From contig NZ_JACBJQ010000014.1 of assembly GCF_013404075.1 (NCBI RefSeq), forward strand, positions 62,001 through 126,000: 64,000 nucleotides of DNA. Reading direction: 5' to 3'. A model generated the notes under the pieces. That model saw only the letters and a program-made list of their open reading frames with translations, was not told the origin of the DNA and ran no database searches. Position numbers and translations under genes: made by a program. The stretch comes from Mycolicibacterium vinylchloridicum. GTDB lineage: Bacteria; Actinomycetota; Actinomycetes; Mycobacteriales; Mycobacteriaceae. Below are positions 1-8,718 of this stretch, in pieces; the first letter of the stretch is position 1; every line of letters starts with the position of its first letter.

Positions 1-553
1 GGCGGTGCGCGACGGCCGGCCGGTCATCGACACCGAGAACGCGCTGATGGTTCACCGGGCCGGCGCGCCGCTGAGCTATGTCTTCCCGGCGGGTGAAACA
101 GCCGATCTGCCAACCGAACCCGAAGAAGCCGCGCCCGGGTATGTGCGGGTGCCGTGGGATGCCGTCGACGCCTGGGTGGAGGAGGGGCGCACGCTCGTGC
201 ACTATCCGCCCAACCCCTACCACCGCGTCGACTGCCGGCCGACCCGGCGACGACTGCGGGTCGCGGTGGCGGGAGAGGTGGTGGTGGACACCGACGACAC
301 CGTCATCGTGTTCGAGACCGCCTTGGCGCCAAGGCTTTACGTCGCGCACACGCACGTCCGTACTGATCTGCTGCGCCGGACGGACACGGCGAGCTACTGC
401 AATTACAAGGGGTACGCCACCTACTGGGCCGCCGGTGATGTCGAGGACGTGGCGTGGAGCTACGACCACCCGTTGCCCGAAACCCAGCCCATCAAGGGCT
501 ATTTCAGCTTCGACGCCGATCGCTGCGAAATGAGCGCCGAGCTTCCCGGCTAG
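1..553 (+). CDS. DUF427 domain protein, 5' end outside the window
   Basis: The reading frame is open from the left edge, so the gene probably begins upstream; the first start visible inside is a GTG at 5. The 182 visible residues show the DUF427 pattern: a short beta-rich fold with an Arg-Tyr/Phe-rich core, a Y-C-N-Y-K-G-Y stretch around residues 130-138, and a W-x-Y-D-H-P segment around 150. Members of this family often carry two such copies in about 250 residues, and two related halves (roughly 1-60 and 80-175) are visible here. The biochemical role of DUF427 is not established. The gene converges on the zinc metallopeptidase gene, and the two stop regions overlap by four bases. I am sure of the family and unsure of the true start. 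Confidence 0.75.
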   Translation, partial: AVRDGRPVIDTENALMVHRAGAPLSYVFPAGETADLPTEPEEAAPGYVRVPWDAVDAWVEEGRTLVHYPPNPYHRVDCRPTRRRLRVAVAGEVVVDTDDTVIVFETALAPRLYVAHTHVRTDLLRRTDTASYCNYKGYATYWAAGDVEDVAWSYDHPLPETQPIKGYFSFDADRCEMSAELPG

Positions 554-1437
554 CCCAGATCGCGGGCCTTGAACGTGTCGCACTGCTTGGGGTCACCGGT
601 CTGGTAGCCGGTGGTGAACCATTTCTGGCGCTCGGCCGCTGACCCGTGGGTCCATACTTCGGGATTCACCCGTCCCGTCGCCTGCTTCTGGATCCGGTCG
701 TCGCCCACCGAGGCCGCCGCCGAAAGCGCATCGGCAATGTCCTTATCGGTCAGCGGCTTCAGATAAGTGACGTCGGTGCCGGGCTGCTTGGTGATCGCGG
801 CGTAGTGCGCCCACACCCCGGCGTAACAGTCGGCCTGCAATTCGGTGCGGACACCACCCCCGCCGGCGCCCTGCGCGCCTGCGCCCTGCGCTCGGCCGAG
901 CACGCCGAGCAGGTCCTGCACGTGATGGCCGTACTCGTGGGCCACCACGTACTCCTGCGCCAATGGTCCACCGCTGGAACCGAATTGGTCCTTGAGCACC
1001 TGGAAGAAGTCGGTGTCGAAGTAGGCGGTCTGGTCTGCCGGGCAGTAGAACGGCCCCATGTCGCTGGACGCGGCCCCGCAGCCGGTGTTGACGTTGTTCT
1101 TGAACAGCATCATCTTCGGGCGGGTGTAGCCCCTGAGTAGGTTCTCCCACACGCCGTCGACGGAGTTGCCGGTGGCCACCACCCGGCACTCGACGTACTC
1201 GTTGGCGTCGGCGCCGGTCCGGCACTTGCTCAGGTCATAGCCGGACTGCTCGGCACCGGGCGGAAGGGCAGGCTGCTGGCTGATCACCTGGCCCGGGTCG
1301 ACACCGAGGAACACCGCCAGCAGCACCACAACCAGACCGCCAAGACCACCGCCGATCGCGATGCCGCGACCGCGGCCGCCGCCACCGGTAGAGGTGGTAC
1401 TCGTGTCGATCTGCATACCCTCGTTGAAGGTCATCAT
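550..1437 (-). CDS. YpfJ-type neutral zinc metallopeptidase, membrane anchored
   Basis: This 295-residue protein has a Gly-rich N-terminus, one hydrophobic membrane segment at about residues 26-46, and an extracytoplasmic domain with the zinc-binding HEYGHH motif at 167-172. It also has four Cys residues (72, 84, 120, 132) that could form disulfides. This is the putative neutral zinc metallopeptidase family (YpfJ, PF04228). The homologue in M. tuberculosis is, from memory, the Gly-rich membrane protein Rv2575. The substrate is unknown; location outside the membrane is inferred from the topology. Two ATG codons are adjacent at the start, preceded by AGGAG on the minus strand. The gene diverges from the carboxylesterase gene and they share a short promoter region of about 70 bases. 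Confidence 0.85.
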   Translation of the reverse strand: MMTFNEGMQIDTSTTSTGGGGRGRGIAIGGGLGGLVVVLLAVFLGVDPGQVISQQPALPPGAEQSGYDLSKCRTGADANEYVECRVVATGNSVDGVWENLLRGYTRPKMMLFKNNVNTGCGAASSDMGPFYCPADQTAYFDTDFFQVLKDQFGSSGGPLAQEYVVAHEYGHHVQDLLGVLGRAQGAGAQGAGGGGVRTELQADCYAGVWAHYAAITKQPGTDVTYLKPLTDKDIADALSAAASVGDDRIQKQATGRVNPEVWTHGSAAERQKWFTTGYQTGDPKQCDTFKARDLG

Positions 1438-1493
1438 GGCTCCTCGAGATCGACACCCCAGGCAGACGTCCCGCCCCGTTCACTTTGCCACAC

Positions 1494-1499
1494 TACGAT
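1494..1499 (+). promoter_or_regulatory. -10 element for a leaderless carboxylesterase transcript
   Basis: TACGAT matches the mycobacterial TANNNT -10 element and ends six bases before the GTG at 1506. This is the spacing expected when transcription starts at the start codon. No Shine-Dalgarno sequence precedes that GTG. This favours 1506 over the upstream in-frame ATG at 1485. Confidence 0.5.
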
Positions 1500-1505
1500 T
1501 TAGCC

Positions 1506-3020
1506 GTGACCGTCGTCGCGGATCCGTCGACCGTGGTGTACACATCCAGTGGCGCCGTGCGCGGTGCCACCGAGCACGGTGTGCGGGTCTGGCGCGGCAT
1601 TCCCTACGCCGAACAACCCATCGGGGAGCGCCGGTTCCTGGCGCCCACCCCGGCGCGGCCGTGGTCGGGCGTGCGGGACGCCATCGAGTACGGACCGGTG
1701 CCGCCGCAGGGCCGCTCGTTCGTCGGTGGCGGACGTGACGACCCGAAGATCCGCGACGAAGCCTGTCTGACGCTGACGGTGTGGGCCCCCAGCCCTAATC
1801 CCGAGTCGCTGCGCTCCTGCCCGCCGGCCACAACGACGCCGTTGCCGGTCATGGTCTGGATCCCCGGCGGCGCCTTCGTCTACGGCGCCGGGCAGTTGCA
1901 GCTCTACAACGGCTCGCGGCTGGCCGCCAACGGCCACGTCGTGGTCGTCAACGTCACCTACCGCCTCGGGGTGTTCGGCGGATTCGAGCTCGGTGATCTC
2001 GGCGCCGGATTCGACAACAACCTATGCCTGCGTGACCAGATCGCCGCATTGCGCTGGGTGCAGGACAACATCGCCGCGTTCGGCGGAGACCCGCAGCGCG
2101 TCACCATCTTCGGGGAATCGGCCGGGGCCACGTCGGTGCTGGCGCTGCTGGCCAGCCCGGCCGGTGAGGGATTGTTCGCCCGCGCGATCGCGCAGAGCCC
2201 GGCGCTGCCGCTGATCGCCGACCGCGCCACCCGGGCCCGGCGCGCACACGAATTCGTCGATGTCGTCGGCTCCGATCCCGCGGCCTTTCCGGTCCTGCCG
2301 CAGCGGGTGCTGCGCCGCGCGGCAGGCGAGATCCAGCGCCGCAGCGTCGCGACCAGTCCGACGCTGGCCTACGGGCTCACCTACGGGGTGGACCTGTTGC
2401 CGCGGCACCCGATCGAGGCGGCCCGGGCCGGTGAGGTCAACCCCGTCCCGCTGATCGTCGGCACGAACAGCCACGAGGCGTCGATGTTCGCCTGGTCCAA
2501 ACCGCCGATGCTGCCGACCACGCGCGAAAGCATCGACGCCTACTTCGACCGGGTGGCGCCCGATGCCCGGGACCGGGTGCTCGCCGGTTACCCCGACTAC
2601 CCGCGCCGGCGAGCGCAGATCGCCGTGGGCTCCGATGTGATGTTCGGGGCGCCCACGTGGGCGTTCGCCGACGCCTACAGCGCGCACGCGACCACCCACG
2701 TCTACCGGTTCGACCACACCACCTGGACCCTGCGGATGCTCGGGCTCGGCGCCACCCACGGCAGCGAGATCGTGCACATCCAGCACAGCTACGGCTCCTA
2801 TCTGGGCCGCAAGCTGCACCCGCTGGGCCGTCGCGTGCAGCCCGCGGTGGGCCGCCGGATGCAGCGCACCTGGCTGGATTTCGCCACTCACGGCGCACTC
2901 GACAACTGGCCGCGCTACGACTCCGCGCGCCGGCCCACCCGCGTCATCCGGTCGGCCCGCGACGTCTCGATCGACGACCCCGACGAGCAGCGCCGCCAGG
3001 CGTGGGCCGGGCTGTATTAG
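1506..3020 (+). CDS. type B carboxylesterase
   Basis: This 504-residue alpha/beta hydrolase belongs to the carboxylesterase type B family, which hydrolyses carboxylic esters. The oxyanion-hole GGAF motif is at about 121-124. The nucleophile elbow FGESAGA places the catalytic Ser at about 205. The family's catalytic His is probably in the THGSEI region near 421. Length fits the family. I chose the GTG at 1506 because of the -10 element just upstream; an ATG at 1485 would add seven residues. No signal peptide is visible, so a cytoplasmic location is likely, although some mycobacterial relatives are cell-wall associated. The stop is directly followed by the stop of the opposite-strand SRPBCC gene. 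Physiological substrate unknown. Confidence 0.85.
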   Translation: MTVVADPSTVVYTSSGAVRGATEHGVRVWRGIPYAEQPIGERRFLAPTPARPWSGVRDAIEYGPVPPQGRSFVGGGRDDPKIRDEACLTLTVWAPSPNPESLRSCPPATTTPLPVMVWIPGGAFVYGAGQLQLYNGSRLAANGHVVVVNVTYRLGVFGGFELGDLGAGFDNNLCLRDQIAALRWVQDNIAAFGGDPQRVTIFGESAGATSVLALLASPAGEGLFARAIAQSPALPLIADRATRARRAHEFVDVVGSDPAAFPVLPQRVLRRAAGEIQRRSVATSPTLAYGLTYGVDLLPRHPIEAARAGEVNPVPLIVGTNSHEASMFAWSKPPMLPTTRESIDAYFDRVAPDARDRVLAGYPDYPRRRAQIAVGSDVMFGAPTWAFADAYSAHATTHVYRFDHTTWTLRMLGLGATHGSEIVHIQHSYGSYLGRKLHPLGRRVQPAVGRRMQRTWLDFATHGALDNWPRYDSARRPTRVIRSARDVSIDDPDEQRRQAWAGLY

Positions 3021-3518
3021 TCAGGTGTAGTGCTTGTCGGTGTAGCGCTTCAGGTTGGCCAGGAACCATTTGAACGACAGGTTCATCACCGGTCCGCCGA
3101 GAACCAGTCCCCATCGGGCCGGCCCGGTGGCCTTCTGCGCCAGCGTCCACGTCAGCCGGCAGCCGCCGGGCGTCTCCACCACGGTGTACTCCTCGGCGAA
3201 TGCGGCCACTACCTTGTTCGAGCAGGTGTTGAATCGAAACGCCATGTAGGTGAACGGCTCCCAGGCCAGGAATTCCTCGTCGCCGACCAGCCCGCCGAGC
3301 ATGTCGACGGTGCGGGTGGTGCCGACGCCGTAGGGTTTGGGGCTGGTCCAGGTGACCTTGGTGATGACCTTCGCCCACTGCGGCCAGGACCCGGCGTCGG
3401 CGAGGACGTCGAACAGCTGCTCGGGCGTGATGGCCAGGTCCACGCTGTTGGAGAACCGGAACGGCGCGCTGGCGATCCAGTTCAGGTCGACGCGCTCGCA
3501 GGGATACATCGTGGTCAT
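3021..3518 (-). CDS. SRPBCC (START-like) family protein
   Basis: This 165-residue protein has the SRPBCC pattern: an N-terminal strand, a helix-turn around FDVLADAGSWPQWAKVI (residues 37-53), a central beta sheet, and a C-terminal long helix with conserved Phe and Trp residues. These domains bind hydrophobic ligands, and some act as cyclases or hydratases; the ligand here cannot be read from sequence. The ATG at 3518 has a GGAGGT Shine-Dalgarno element about eight bases upstream. It is convergent with the carboxylesterase gene and divergent from aspS. Confidence 0.8.
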   Translation of the reverse strand: MTTMYPCERVDLNWIASAPFRFSNSVDLAITPEQLFDVLADAGSWPQWAKVITKVTWTSPKPYGVGTTRTVDMLGGLVGDEEFLAWEPFTYMAFRFNTCSNKVVAAFAEEYTVVETPGGCRLTWTLAQKATGPARWGLVLGGPVMNLSFKWFLANLKRYTDKHYT

Positions 3519-3580
3519 CGGGGCTACCTCCGTGGGGGACCATACACCGACGTGGCGAATGTCTCGTCGGGTCTACCTCA

Positions 3581-3586
3581 TAGACT
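3581..3586 (+). promoter_or_regulatory. possible -10 element for aspS
   Basis: TAGACT fits TANNNT and lies about 50 bases before the aspS start, giving a leader of roughly 40 bases that contains the AGGGAG ribosome site at 3623-3628. I could not pick out a clear -35 element. Confidence 0.35.
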
Positions 3587-3634
3587 GATCCCTCGATTTC
3601 ATTGCATCCGTTTTTCGATTTCAGGGAGTTTCCA

Positions 3635-5413
3635 GTGCTGCGCAGTCACGCCGCCGGTTCGTTGCGGGCCTCCGACGCCGGACGGACGGTCACCCTGGCC
3701 GGCTGGGTATCGACCCGGCGGGACCACGGCGGCGTCATCTTCATCGATCTGCGCGACTCGTCCGGCGTTGCTCAGGTGGTGTTCCATGATGCCGACGTGC
3801 TGGCCCAGGCACACCGGCTGCGCGCCGAGTTCTGCGTGGCCGTCGAAGGCGTGGTCGGCATCCGCCCCGAGGGCAACGCCAACGCCGAGATCCCGACCGG
3901 CGAGATCGAAGTCAACGCGACGTCGCTGACGGTGCTGGGGGAGAGCGCCCCGCTGCCGTTCCAGCTCGACGAGCAGGCCGGCGAGGAGGCCCGGCTCAAG
4001 CACCGCTATCTCGATCTGCGTCGTCCGGGTGGCCCGGGTGACGCAATCCGGTTGCGCTCCAAGGTCAATGCGGCCGCGCGCTCGGTGCTGGCCGGGCACG
4101 ACTTCGTCGAGATCGAAACCCCGACGCTGACCCGGTCGACGCCGGAGGGCGCGCGCGACTTCCTGGTTCCGGCCCGGCTGCAGCCCGGCTCGTTCTACGC
4201 GCTGCCGCAGAGCCCGCAGCTGTTCAAGCAGCTGCTGATGGTGGCGGGTATGGAGCGCTACTACCAGATCGCGCGCTGCTACCGCGACGAGGATTTCCGT
4301 GCCGACCGCCAGCCGGAGTTCACCCAGCTGGACATGGAGATGAGCTTCGTCGAGGCCGACGACGTCATCGCGGTCTCCGAAGAAGTGCTGCGGGCGGTGT
4401 GGTCCACGATCGGCTACGACCTGCCGACCCCGATCCCGCGGATGTGTTACGACGAGGCGATGGGCCGATTCGGTACGGACAAGCCCGATCTGCGGTTCGC
4501 CGTCGAACTCGTCGAGTGCACCGAGTACTTCAAGGACACGCCGTTCCGGGTGTTCCAGGCGCCCTATGTGGGTGCCGTGGTGATGGCCGGCGGTGCGTCG
4601 CAGCCGCGCCGGACGCTGGACGGCTGGCAGGAGTTCGCCAAACAGCGCGGGCACAAGGGCCTCGCGTATGTGCTCGTCGGCGAGGACGGCGAGCTGAGCG
4701 GTCCGGTCGCCAAGAACCTCTCCGATACCGAACGCGCGGGGTTGGCCGCCCACGTCGGCGCCGCGCCCGGGGACTGCGTGTTCTTCGCGGCCGGTACCCC
4801 CAAGGGGGCCCGTGCCCTGCTCGGGGCGACGCGCATCGAGATCGCCAAGCGGCTGGACCTCATCGATCCGGACGCGTGGGCCTTCACCTGGATCGTGAAA
4901 TGGCCGCTGTTCGAACCGGCCGACGAGGCGACGGCAGCCGGCGACGTTGCGGTGGGTTCGGGCAACTGGACCGCGGTGCATCACGCGTTCACCTCGCCGA
5001 TGCCGGAGTCGGAGGCCACCTTCGACACCGATCCGGGGTCGGCGCTGGCCAACGCCTACGACATCGTCTGCAACGGCAACGAGATCGGCGGCGGGTCGAT
5101 CCGTATTCACCGCCGCGACGTGCAGGAGCGGGTGTTCGCGATGATGGGCATCGGCGAAGATGAAGCCCGGGACAAGTTTGGATTCCTGTTGGACGCCTTC
5201 ACCTTTGGCGCGCCCCCGCACGGCGGTATCGCGTTCGGCTGGGACCGCATCGTCGCGCTGCTGGCCGGGGTCGACTCGATTCGCGAGGTGATCGCGTTCC
5301 CCAAGTCCGGCGGCGGCATCGACCCGCTGACCGATGCGCCCGCCCCGATCACCGCGCAGCAGCGCAAGGAATCCGGAATAGATTTCACACCCGAGAAGCT
5401 GGACAAGCCATGA
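3635..5413 (+). CDS. aspS: aspartyl-tRNA synthetase
   Basis: Charges tRNA-Asp with aspartate in the cytoplasm. In mycobacteria the enzyme is reported to be non-discriminating, also charging tRNA-Asn for GatCAB; that is family knowledge, not read here. The 592-residue protein has an N-terminal OB-fold anticodon domain (about 1-110), the class II core with motif 2 around [18 protein letters not shown] (about 221-238), the bacterial GAD insertion (about 280-420), and motif 3 with the terminal [10 protein letters not shown]. The GTG at 3635 is chosen because AGGGAG lies seven bases upstream and the N-terminus then begins like known mycobacterial AspRS; an in-frame upstream start would add 11 residues without an SD. 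The stop overlaps the next ATG by four bases. Confidence 0.96.
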   Translation: MLRSHAAGSLRASDAGRTVTLAGWVSTRRDHGGVIFIDLRDSSGVAQVVFHDADVLAQAHRLRAEFCVAVEGVVGIRPEGNANAEIPTGEIEVNATSLTVLGESAPLPFQLDEQAGEEARLKHRYLDLRRPGGPGDAIRLRSKVNAAARSVLAGHDFVEIETPTLTRSTPEGARDFLVPARLQPGSFYALPQSPQLFKQLLMVAGMERYYQIARCYRDEDFRADRQPEFTQLDMEMSFVEADDVIAVSEEVLRAVWSTIGYDLPTPIPRMCYDEAMGRFGTDKPDLRFAVELVECTEYFKDTPFRVFQAPYVGAVVMAGGASQPRRTLDGWQEFAKQRGHKGLAYVLVGEDGELSGPVAKNLSDTERAGLAAHVGAAPGDCVFFAAGTPKGARALLGATRIEIAKRLDLIDPDAWAFTWIVKWPLFEPADEATAAGDVAVGSGNWTAVHHAFTSPMPESEATFDTDPGSALANAYDIVCNGNEIGGGSIRIHRRDVQERVFAMMGIGEDEARDKFGFLLDAFTFGAPPHGGIAFGWDRIVALLAGVDSIREVIAFPKSGGGIDPLTDAPAPITAQQRKESGIDFTPEKLDKP

Positions 5414-5841
5414 CAGATACCCCTGATGCCGCCTACATGAACGAGTTCAACAGGAACATCGTCGAGGAGTTCCGGGCCAACGCCGGCGTTGTGGGCGGGC
5501 CGTTCGAAGGCCGCCCGCTGTTGCTGCTGCACACCACCGGCGCGAAGTCCGGTCAGCCGCGGCTGGCCCCGCTGGCCTATTTCGACGTCGACGGCAAGCT
5601 GATCATCATCGGCTCGAAGGCCGGCGCCGACACCAACCCGGACTGGGTGCACAACCTGCGGGCCAATCCACAGGCGCACATCGAGATCGGTACGGATGCC
5701 TATGACGTGGTGGCCCGCGAGTTCTCCCGCGAGGAACGTGACGAGGCCTACCCGAAGGTGGTGGCCGAGGCGCCCGGGTTCGGCGAGTACCAATCCAAGA
5801 CCAGCCGGGTCATCCCGCTGTTCGAACTGACCCGGGTCTGA
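5410..5841 (+). CDS. Ddn-family deazaflavin (F420)-dependent nitroreductase-like protein
   Basis: This 143-residue protein has the split beta-barrel pattern of the Ddn/FDOR-A family. HTTGAKSG (about 37-44) and the [11 protein letters not shown] stretch (about 77-87) are typical of the F420-binding fold. Relatives use reduced F420 to reduce quinones or nitro compounds, often near the membrane. The ATG overlaps the aspS stop (ATGA), so the two genes are probably co-translated. Nothing shows a functional tie to tRNA charging. The exact substrate is unknown. Confidence 0.85.
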   Translation: MTDTPDAAYMNEFNRNIVEEFRANAGVVGGPFEGRPLLLLHTTGAKSGQPRLAPLAYFDVDGKLIIIGSKAGADTNPDWVHNLRANPQAHIEIGTDAYDVVAREFSREERDEAYPKVVAEAPGFGEYQSKTSRVIPLFELTRV

Positions 5842-6157
5842 GCCCCGGATTTCGCACCAATTGATGGGCGACTGGGGCGAGCAGCGCCGCGGGCTAACCC
5901 TGTGTCGTGGAAGCACGGTGGGGCCAGGAGATGACTATTCCTCGGTCAAAGGTTGCCCCTAGTTCGCGATCGGCCGGGTGGAAGTCGAAAAGCCTTCGCT
6001 GACAGCAAACGCTAAGCATCAGTAGACGCAGGTAGTCGACTACTCGAATCAGCGCTGTATCTGGCGTTGGAGCGCGTCCAGTAGCAAAATCTTGTCCTGA
6101 GAGTTCGCTGACGGGCAATGAGCCCGCGCCGCGACAGTCGGTTCGGGGGTGCACACG
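5842..6157 (+). other. intergenic region with a 12-bp palindrome
   Basis: About 316 bases without a convincing gene. It is less GC-rich than its surroundings and contains a perfect palindrome GTAGTCGACTAC at 6032-6043. It presumably holds the promoter of the secreted beta-propeller gene. No terminator with a U-tract was seen after the Ddn-like gene. Confidence 0.5.
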
Positions 6158-8233
6158 ATGGCGGCTCGGAATGGCCCGCGGCCTCGTCGTCGCCTGGCAC
6201 CGTACTCCTGGTTGGGAGCGGGAGCGATCACCCTCGGCGTCGGTGCCGCCCTCGTCGGCGCAACCGGTGTCGCCCACGCCGACAGCGCGGGATCGGCCAC
6301 GTCGACGTCGAATCACGCCACTGGCACAAGCGCGCGCCGCCACCCGAGCCCGGCCGCCACATCGTCCAGTGCGACGAAGAACGCCAAACCGCGGGCGCAG
6401 GTGGTCGCCGGCAGTCGACGGGTAAGTTCAACCGTCGCTGTCCGCACTGTCAGCCCGGCCCGTGTCGCCTCGGGGATGGTTGCGGCGCCACTGAAGTCTC
6501 CGGCGAACCCGCTCACGGGTCTGATGTCGGGGTTGATGTCGTCGCTGGTGCATCTCTTCAGGGTCAATACGTCAACGCCGCCACCGAACCCGATCGGCGG
6601 ACTGCTGTGGGGCGTGTTGCGGGGCGTGAACAGGACGTTGGGCTTCGTCCCGGTGGCCGGCACCCCGACCGCCGACCCACCCGAGCCCATTAAAGGCACG
6701 GTCACCGGTACATGGTCGTTCACGGTGCCGGCTGGGCTGCCCATGACGTACACATTCACCCAGGCAGCCAGTGGCGTGGTGCACGTCTATACCGACGGGA
6801 CGTTCTCCTATACGCCGACCGAGGCCGCCCGGGTGTCGGCCACCCCCACTACCACCGACACGTTCACCATCACCGCCAGCACCGGTGCCGCCGCCACCGT
6901 CCAATCCATCACGGTGCCAGTGCTACCGCTCGACAAGCCGGTGGCCGGTATCCCGACCGTCGGCAAGCCCGACGCCGCCACTGGTGCAGTGACCGGGAAA
7001 CTCAATTTCACCGACCCCGCCGGAAAACAGTTGAGCTACGCCGTCACAATCGATCCCAACCTTGGTTCAGTCGACGTGAGTTCAACGGGGGACTTCGTCT
7101 ACACGCCGACTTCTGAGGCTCGCCAAACCGCCGGTCTCAGCGCCACTGCCGTCATCGATTCGTTCACCGTGACCGCCAGCAACGGCGACGCGTCCACGGA
7201 TGAATCTGTCAGTGTGCCAGTGAGTCCCATCAGTCCGGCACCGGGCACCGTCATCGGGACGATTGCGGGCCTGACGGGCCTGAATCCCACGAACGTCTGG
7301 CTCAACCCGAACGGCAGCCGGCTCTATGTCGAAATCTCAGGCAGCGGCCTGTACGTCGTGAACACGGCCACCAATGCGGTCACGGGACCCCTTGATTCGC
7401 GTATCGCCGCGTCGAACCCCACCTGTCTGACGTTCAGCCCCGACGGCAATCGCATCTACGCCGCCCGCGGCGGCCAACTCGTCGTGGTCAACGCGGCCGA
7501 CAACACAGTCATCAACACGGTGTCGGTGGCCGCATCCAATGCAGGCAGCGTCATCACCAAGGACGGGAAATACGTCTACACGGTCGGTGATGCCAGCCAA
7601 ACCGATGGCGTCATAACGGAATTCAACACCGCAACCGGGACCACCGCGAAGATCACCTTTTCGCTCGTGCCCAGCGACGGATACACACCATTGACGTCGG
7701 TCGCTATCAGCGCCGATGGTGAACATCTCTATGTGGCCAATGCGTATACCGGCACGATCTACTCGATCAACCTGGCAGCCAGCACCTACATCTCGAAAAC
7801 GATCGACTACGGGTCCAGTGGTCATTTCGGCCCCGGCCAGCTGGCGGTCAGTCCCGATGGAAGCCGGCTCTACATCCCGTCGGCCACCAATTCCGTGCCC
7901 AACCCGCTGATGGTGTTCGACACCGCCACCAACAACGTCGTTGCGCGCATCTCGCTCGACAACCGCCCGTACTGGGACGACCCGGCATCGCAGGTCCAGA
8001 TCAGTGCCGACGGCAGCCTGGTGTATGTACTCAACAGCGGGCTGATCGGAGGGGGCGTCTTCGGCCGGCTGTCCGTGGTCGACGCGACAAGCAACTCCGT
8101 GCTGAGAACCATTCCCTACAACGGTTTCCCATCGACATTCGCGGTTACCGCCGACGGTCGCTTTGCCTACGTCGAGGGCTTGGTGGTCGGCGGCTCGAAT
8201 CCGGGTTACACGGTCTCGCTGATCGCTCTCTAG
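6158..8233 (+). CDS. secreted Ig-like/VCBS-repeat protein with C-terminal beta-propeller
   Basis: This 691-residue exported protein begins with an Arg-rich N-region, a hydrophobic core (about 18-38) and an AHA|D cleavage site near residue 41, a signal peptide style common to large mycobacterial secreted proteins. A Ser/Thr/Ala-rich linker follows (42-100). Next come two tandem beta-sandwich repeats (about 180-265 and 270-355), each with a GTVTG/GAVTG opening and an FxYTPT-x-EAR strand as in VCBS or cadherin-like domains. The C-terminal 320 residues are a YncE-like propeller with repeated SPDG/SADG-x-xLYV blades. Function is unknown; binding or surface display is inferred. The ATG at 6158 has GGGGG eight bases upstream; an in-frame GTG at 6149 is the alternative. 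The stop overlaps the opposite gene by four bases. Confidence 0.8.
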   Translation: MAARNGPRPRRRLAPYSWLGAGAITLGVGAALVGATGVAHADSAGSATSTSNHATGTSARRHPSPAATSSSATKNAKPRAQVVAGSRRVSSTVAVRTVSPARVASGMVAAPLKSPANPLTGLMSGLMSSLVHLFRVNTSTPPPNPIGGLLWGVLRGVNRTLGFVPVAGTPTADPPEPIKGTVTGTWSFTVPAGLPMTYTFTQAASGVVHVYTDGTFSYTPTEAARVSATPTTTDTFTITASTGAAATVQSITVPVLPLDKPVAGIPTVGKPDAATGAVTGKLNFTDPAGKQLSYAVTIDPNLGSVDVSSTGDFVYTPTSEARQTAGLSATAVIDSFTVTASNGDASTDESVSVPVSPISPAPGTVIGTIAGLTGLNPTNVWLNPNGSRLYVEISGSGLYVVNTATNAVTGPLDSRIAASNPTCLTFSPDGNRIYAARGGQLVVVNAADNTVINTVSVAASNAGSVITKDGKYVYTVGDASQTDGVITEFNTATGTTAKITFSLVPSDGYTPLTSVAISADGEHLYVANAYTGTIYSINLAASTYISKTIDYGSSGHFGPGQLAVSPDGSRLYIPSATNSVPNPLMVFDTATNNVVARISLDNRPYWDDPASQVQISADGSLVYVLNSGLIGGGVFGRLSVVDATSNSVLRTIPYNGFPSTFAVTADGRFAYVEGLVVGGSNPGYTVSLIAL

Positions 8234-8715
8234 GCCACCTTCGCGGCCAGCGCCGCCAACTTGGCGTCGAGCGCTTCGGCCGCCGACAACAGCTCCGGAT
8301 TCGGTTCCACGACCATCAGCGATGACGGCTTGACGTAGGTCAGGCTGCTGCCGCCGCCCTCGTCGAGAACCAACACCTCGACCGGGGCGAACAGGCCCGC
8401 CGTCACGTCATGACGAATCATGGTGATCGCGATCAGCGGATTGCCGAGCACCACCCGCAAGACCCGACGCTCGATGCCCGCCTTGGCGATCCAGGCGCCG
8501 TGGTCGAACGCCCCGAACAACATGAATCCGCTTGGTCCGACGTACTTTTCGACGGCGGCCTGATAGGAATCCCAGTCACCGCCCGCCGCGGCAATGTCGT
8601 TGATCGGCACCGGCTGCTCGCCGATATCGGTGAGCAGCGCGGCAACCAGTTCGTCGTAGCTCTTGGTGCTGTCGTAGCGCATCCGGATCCCATCGAACCG
8701 GGTCTCGGTCGCCAT
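8230..8715 (-). CDS. DUF302 domain protein
   Basis: This 161-residue protein matches the DUF302 pattern: an opening strand, a helix containing YDELVAALL, and the G-N-P-L-I-A-I-T-M-I block (about 92-101) typical of the family, followed by a helical tail. DUF302 proteins are small cytoplasmic proteins of uncertain role, sometimes linked to redox or metal stress. It sits three bases downstream of the thiolase gene on the same strand and is probably co-transcribed with it. If so, it falls under the same HxlR-linked control. Confidence 0.75.
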   Translation of the reverse strand: MATETRFDGIRMRYDSTKSYDELVAALLTDIGEQPVPINDIAAAGGDWDSYQAAVEKYVGPSGFMLFGAFDHGAWIAKAGIERRVLRVVLGNPLIAITMIRHDVTAGLFAPVEVLVLDEGGGSSLTYVKPSSLMVVEPNPELLSAAEALDAKLAALAAKVA

Positions 8716-8718
8716 GAT

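Noticed and set aside
3599..5221. Long minus-strand open frame opposite aspS
   Set aside because: It is the codon-bias shadow of aspS; its product is low-complexity and matches no family.
6032..6043. Palindrome GTAGTCGACTAC as a mobile-element end
   Set aside because: No inverted terminal repeats, transposase or target duplication are visible around it.
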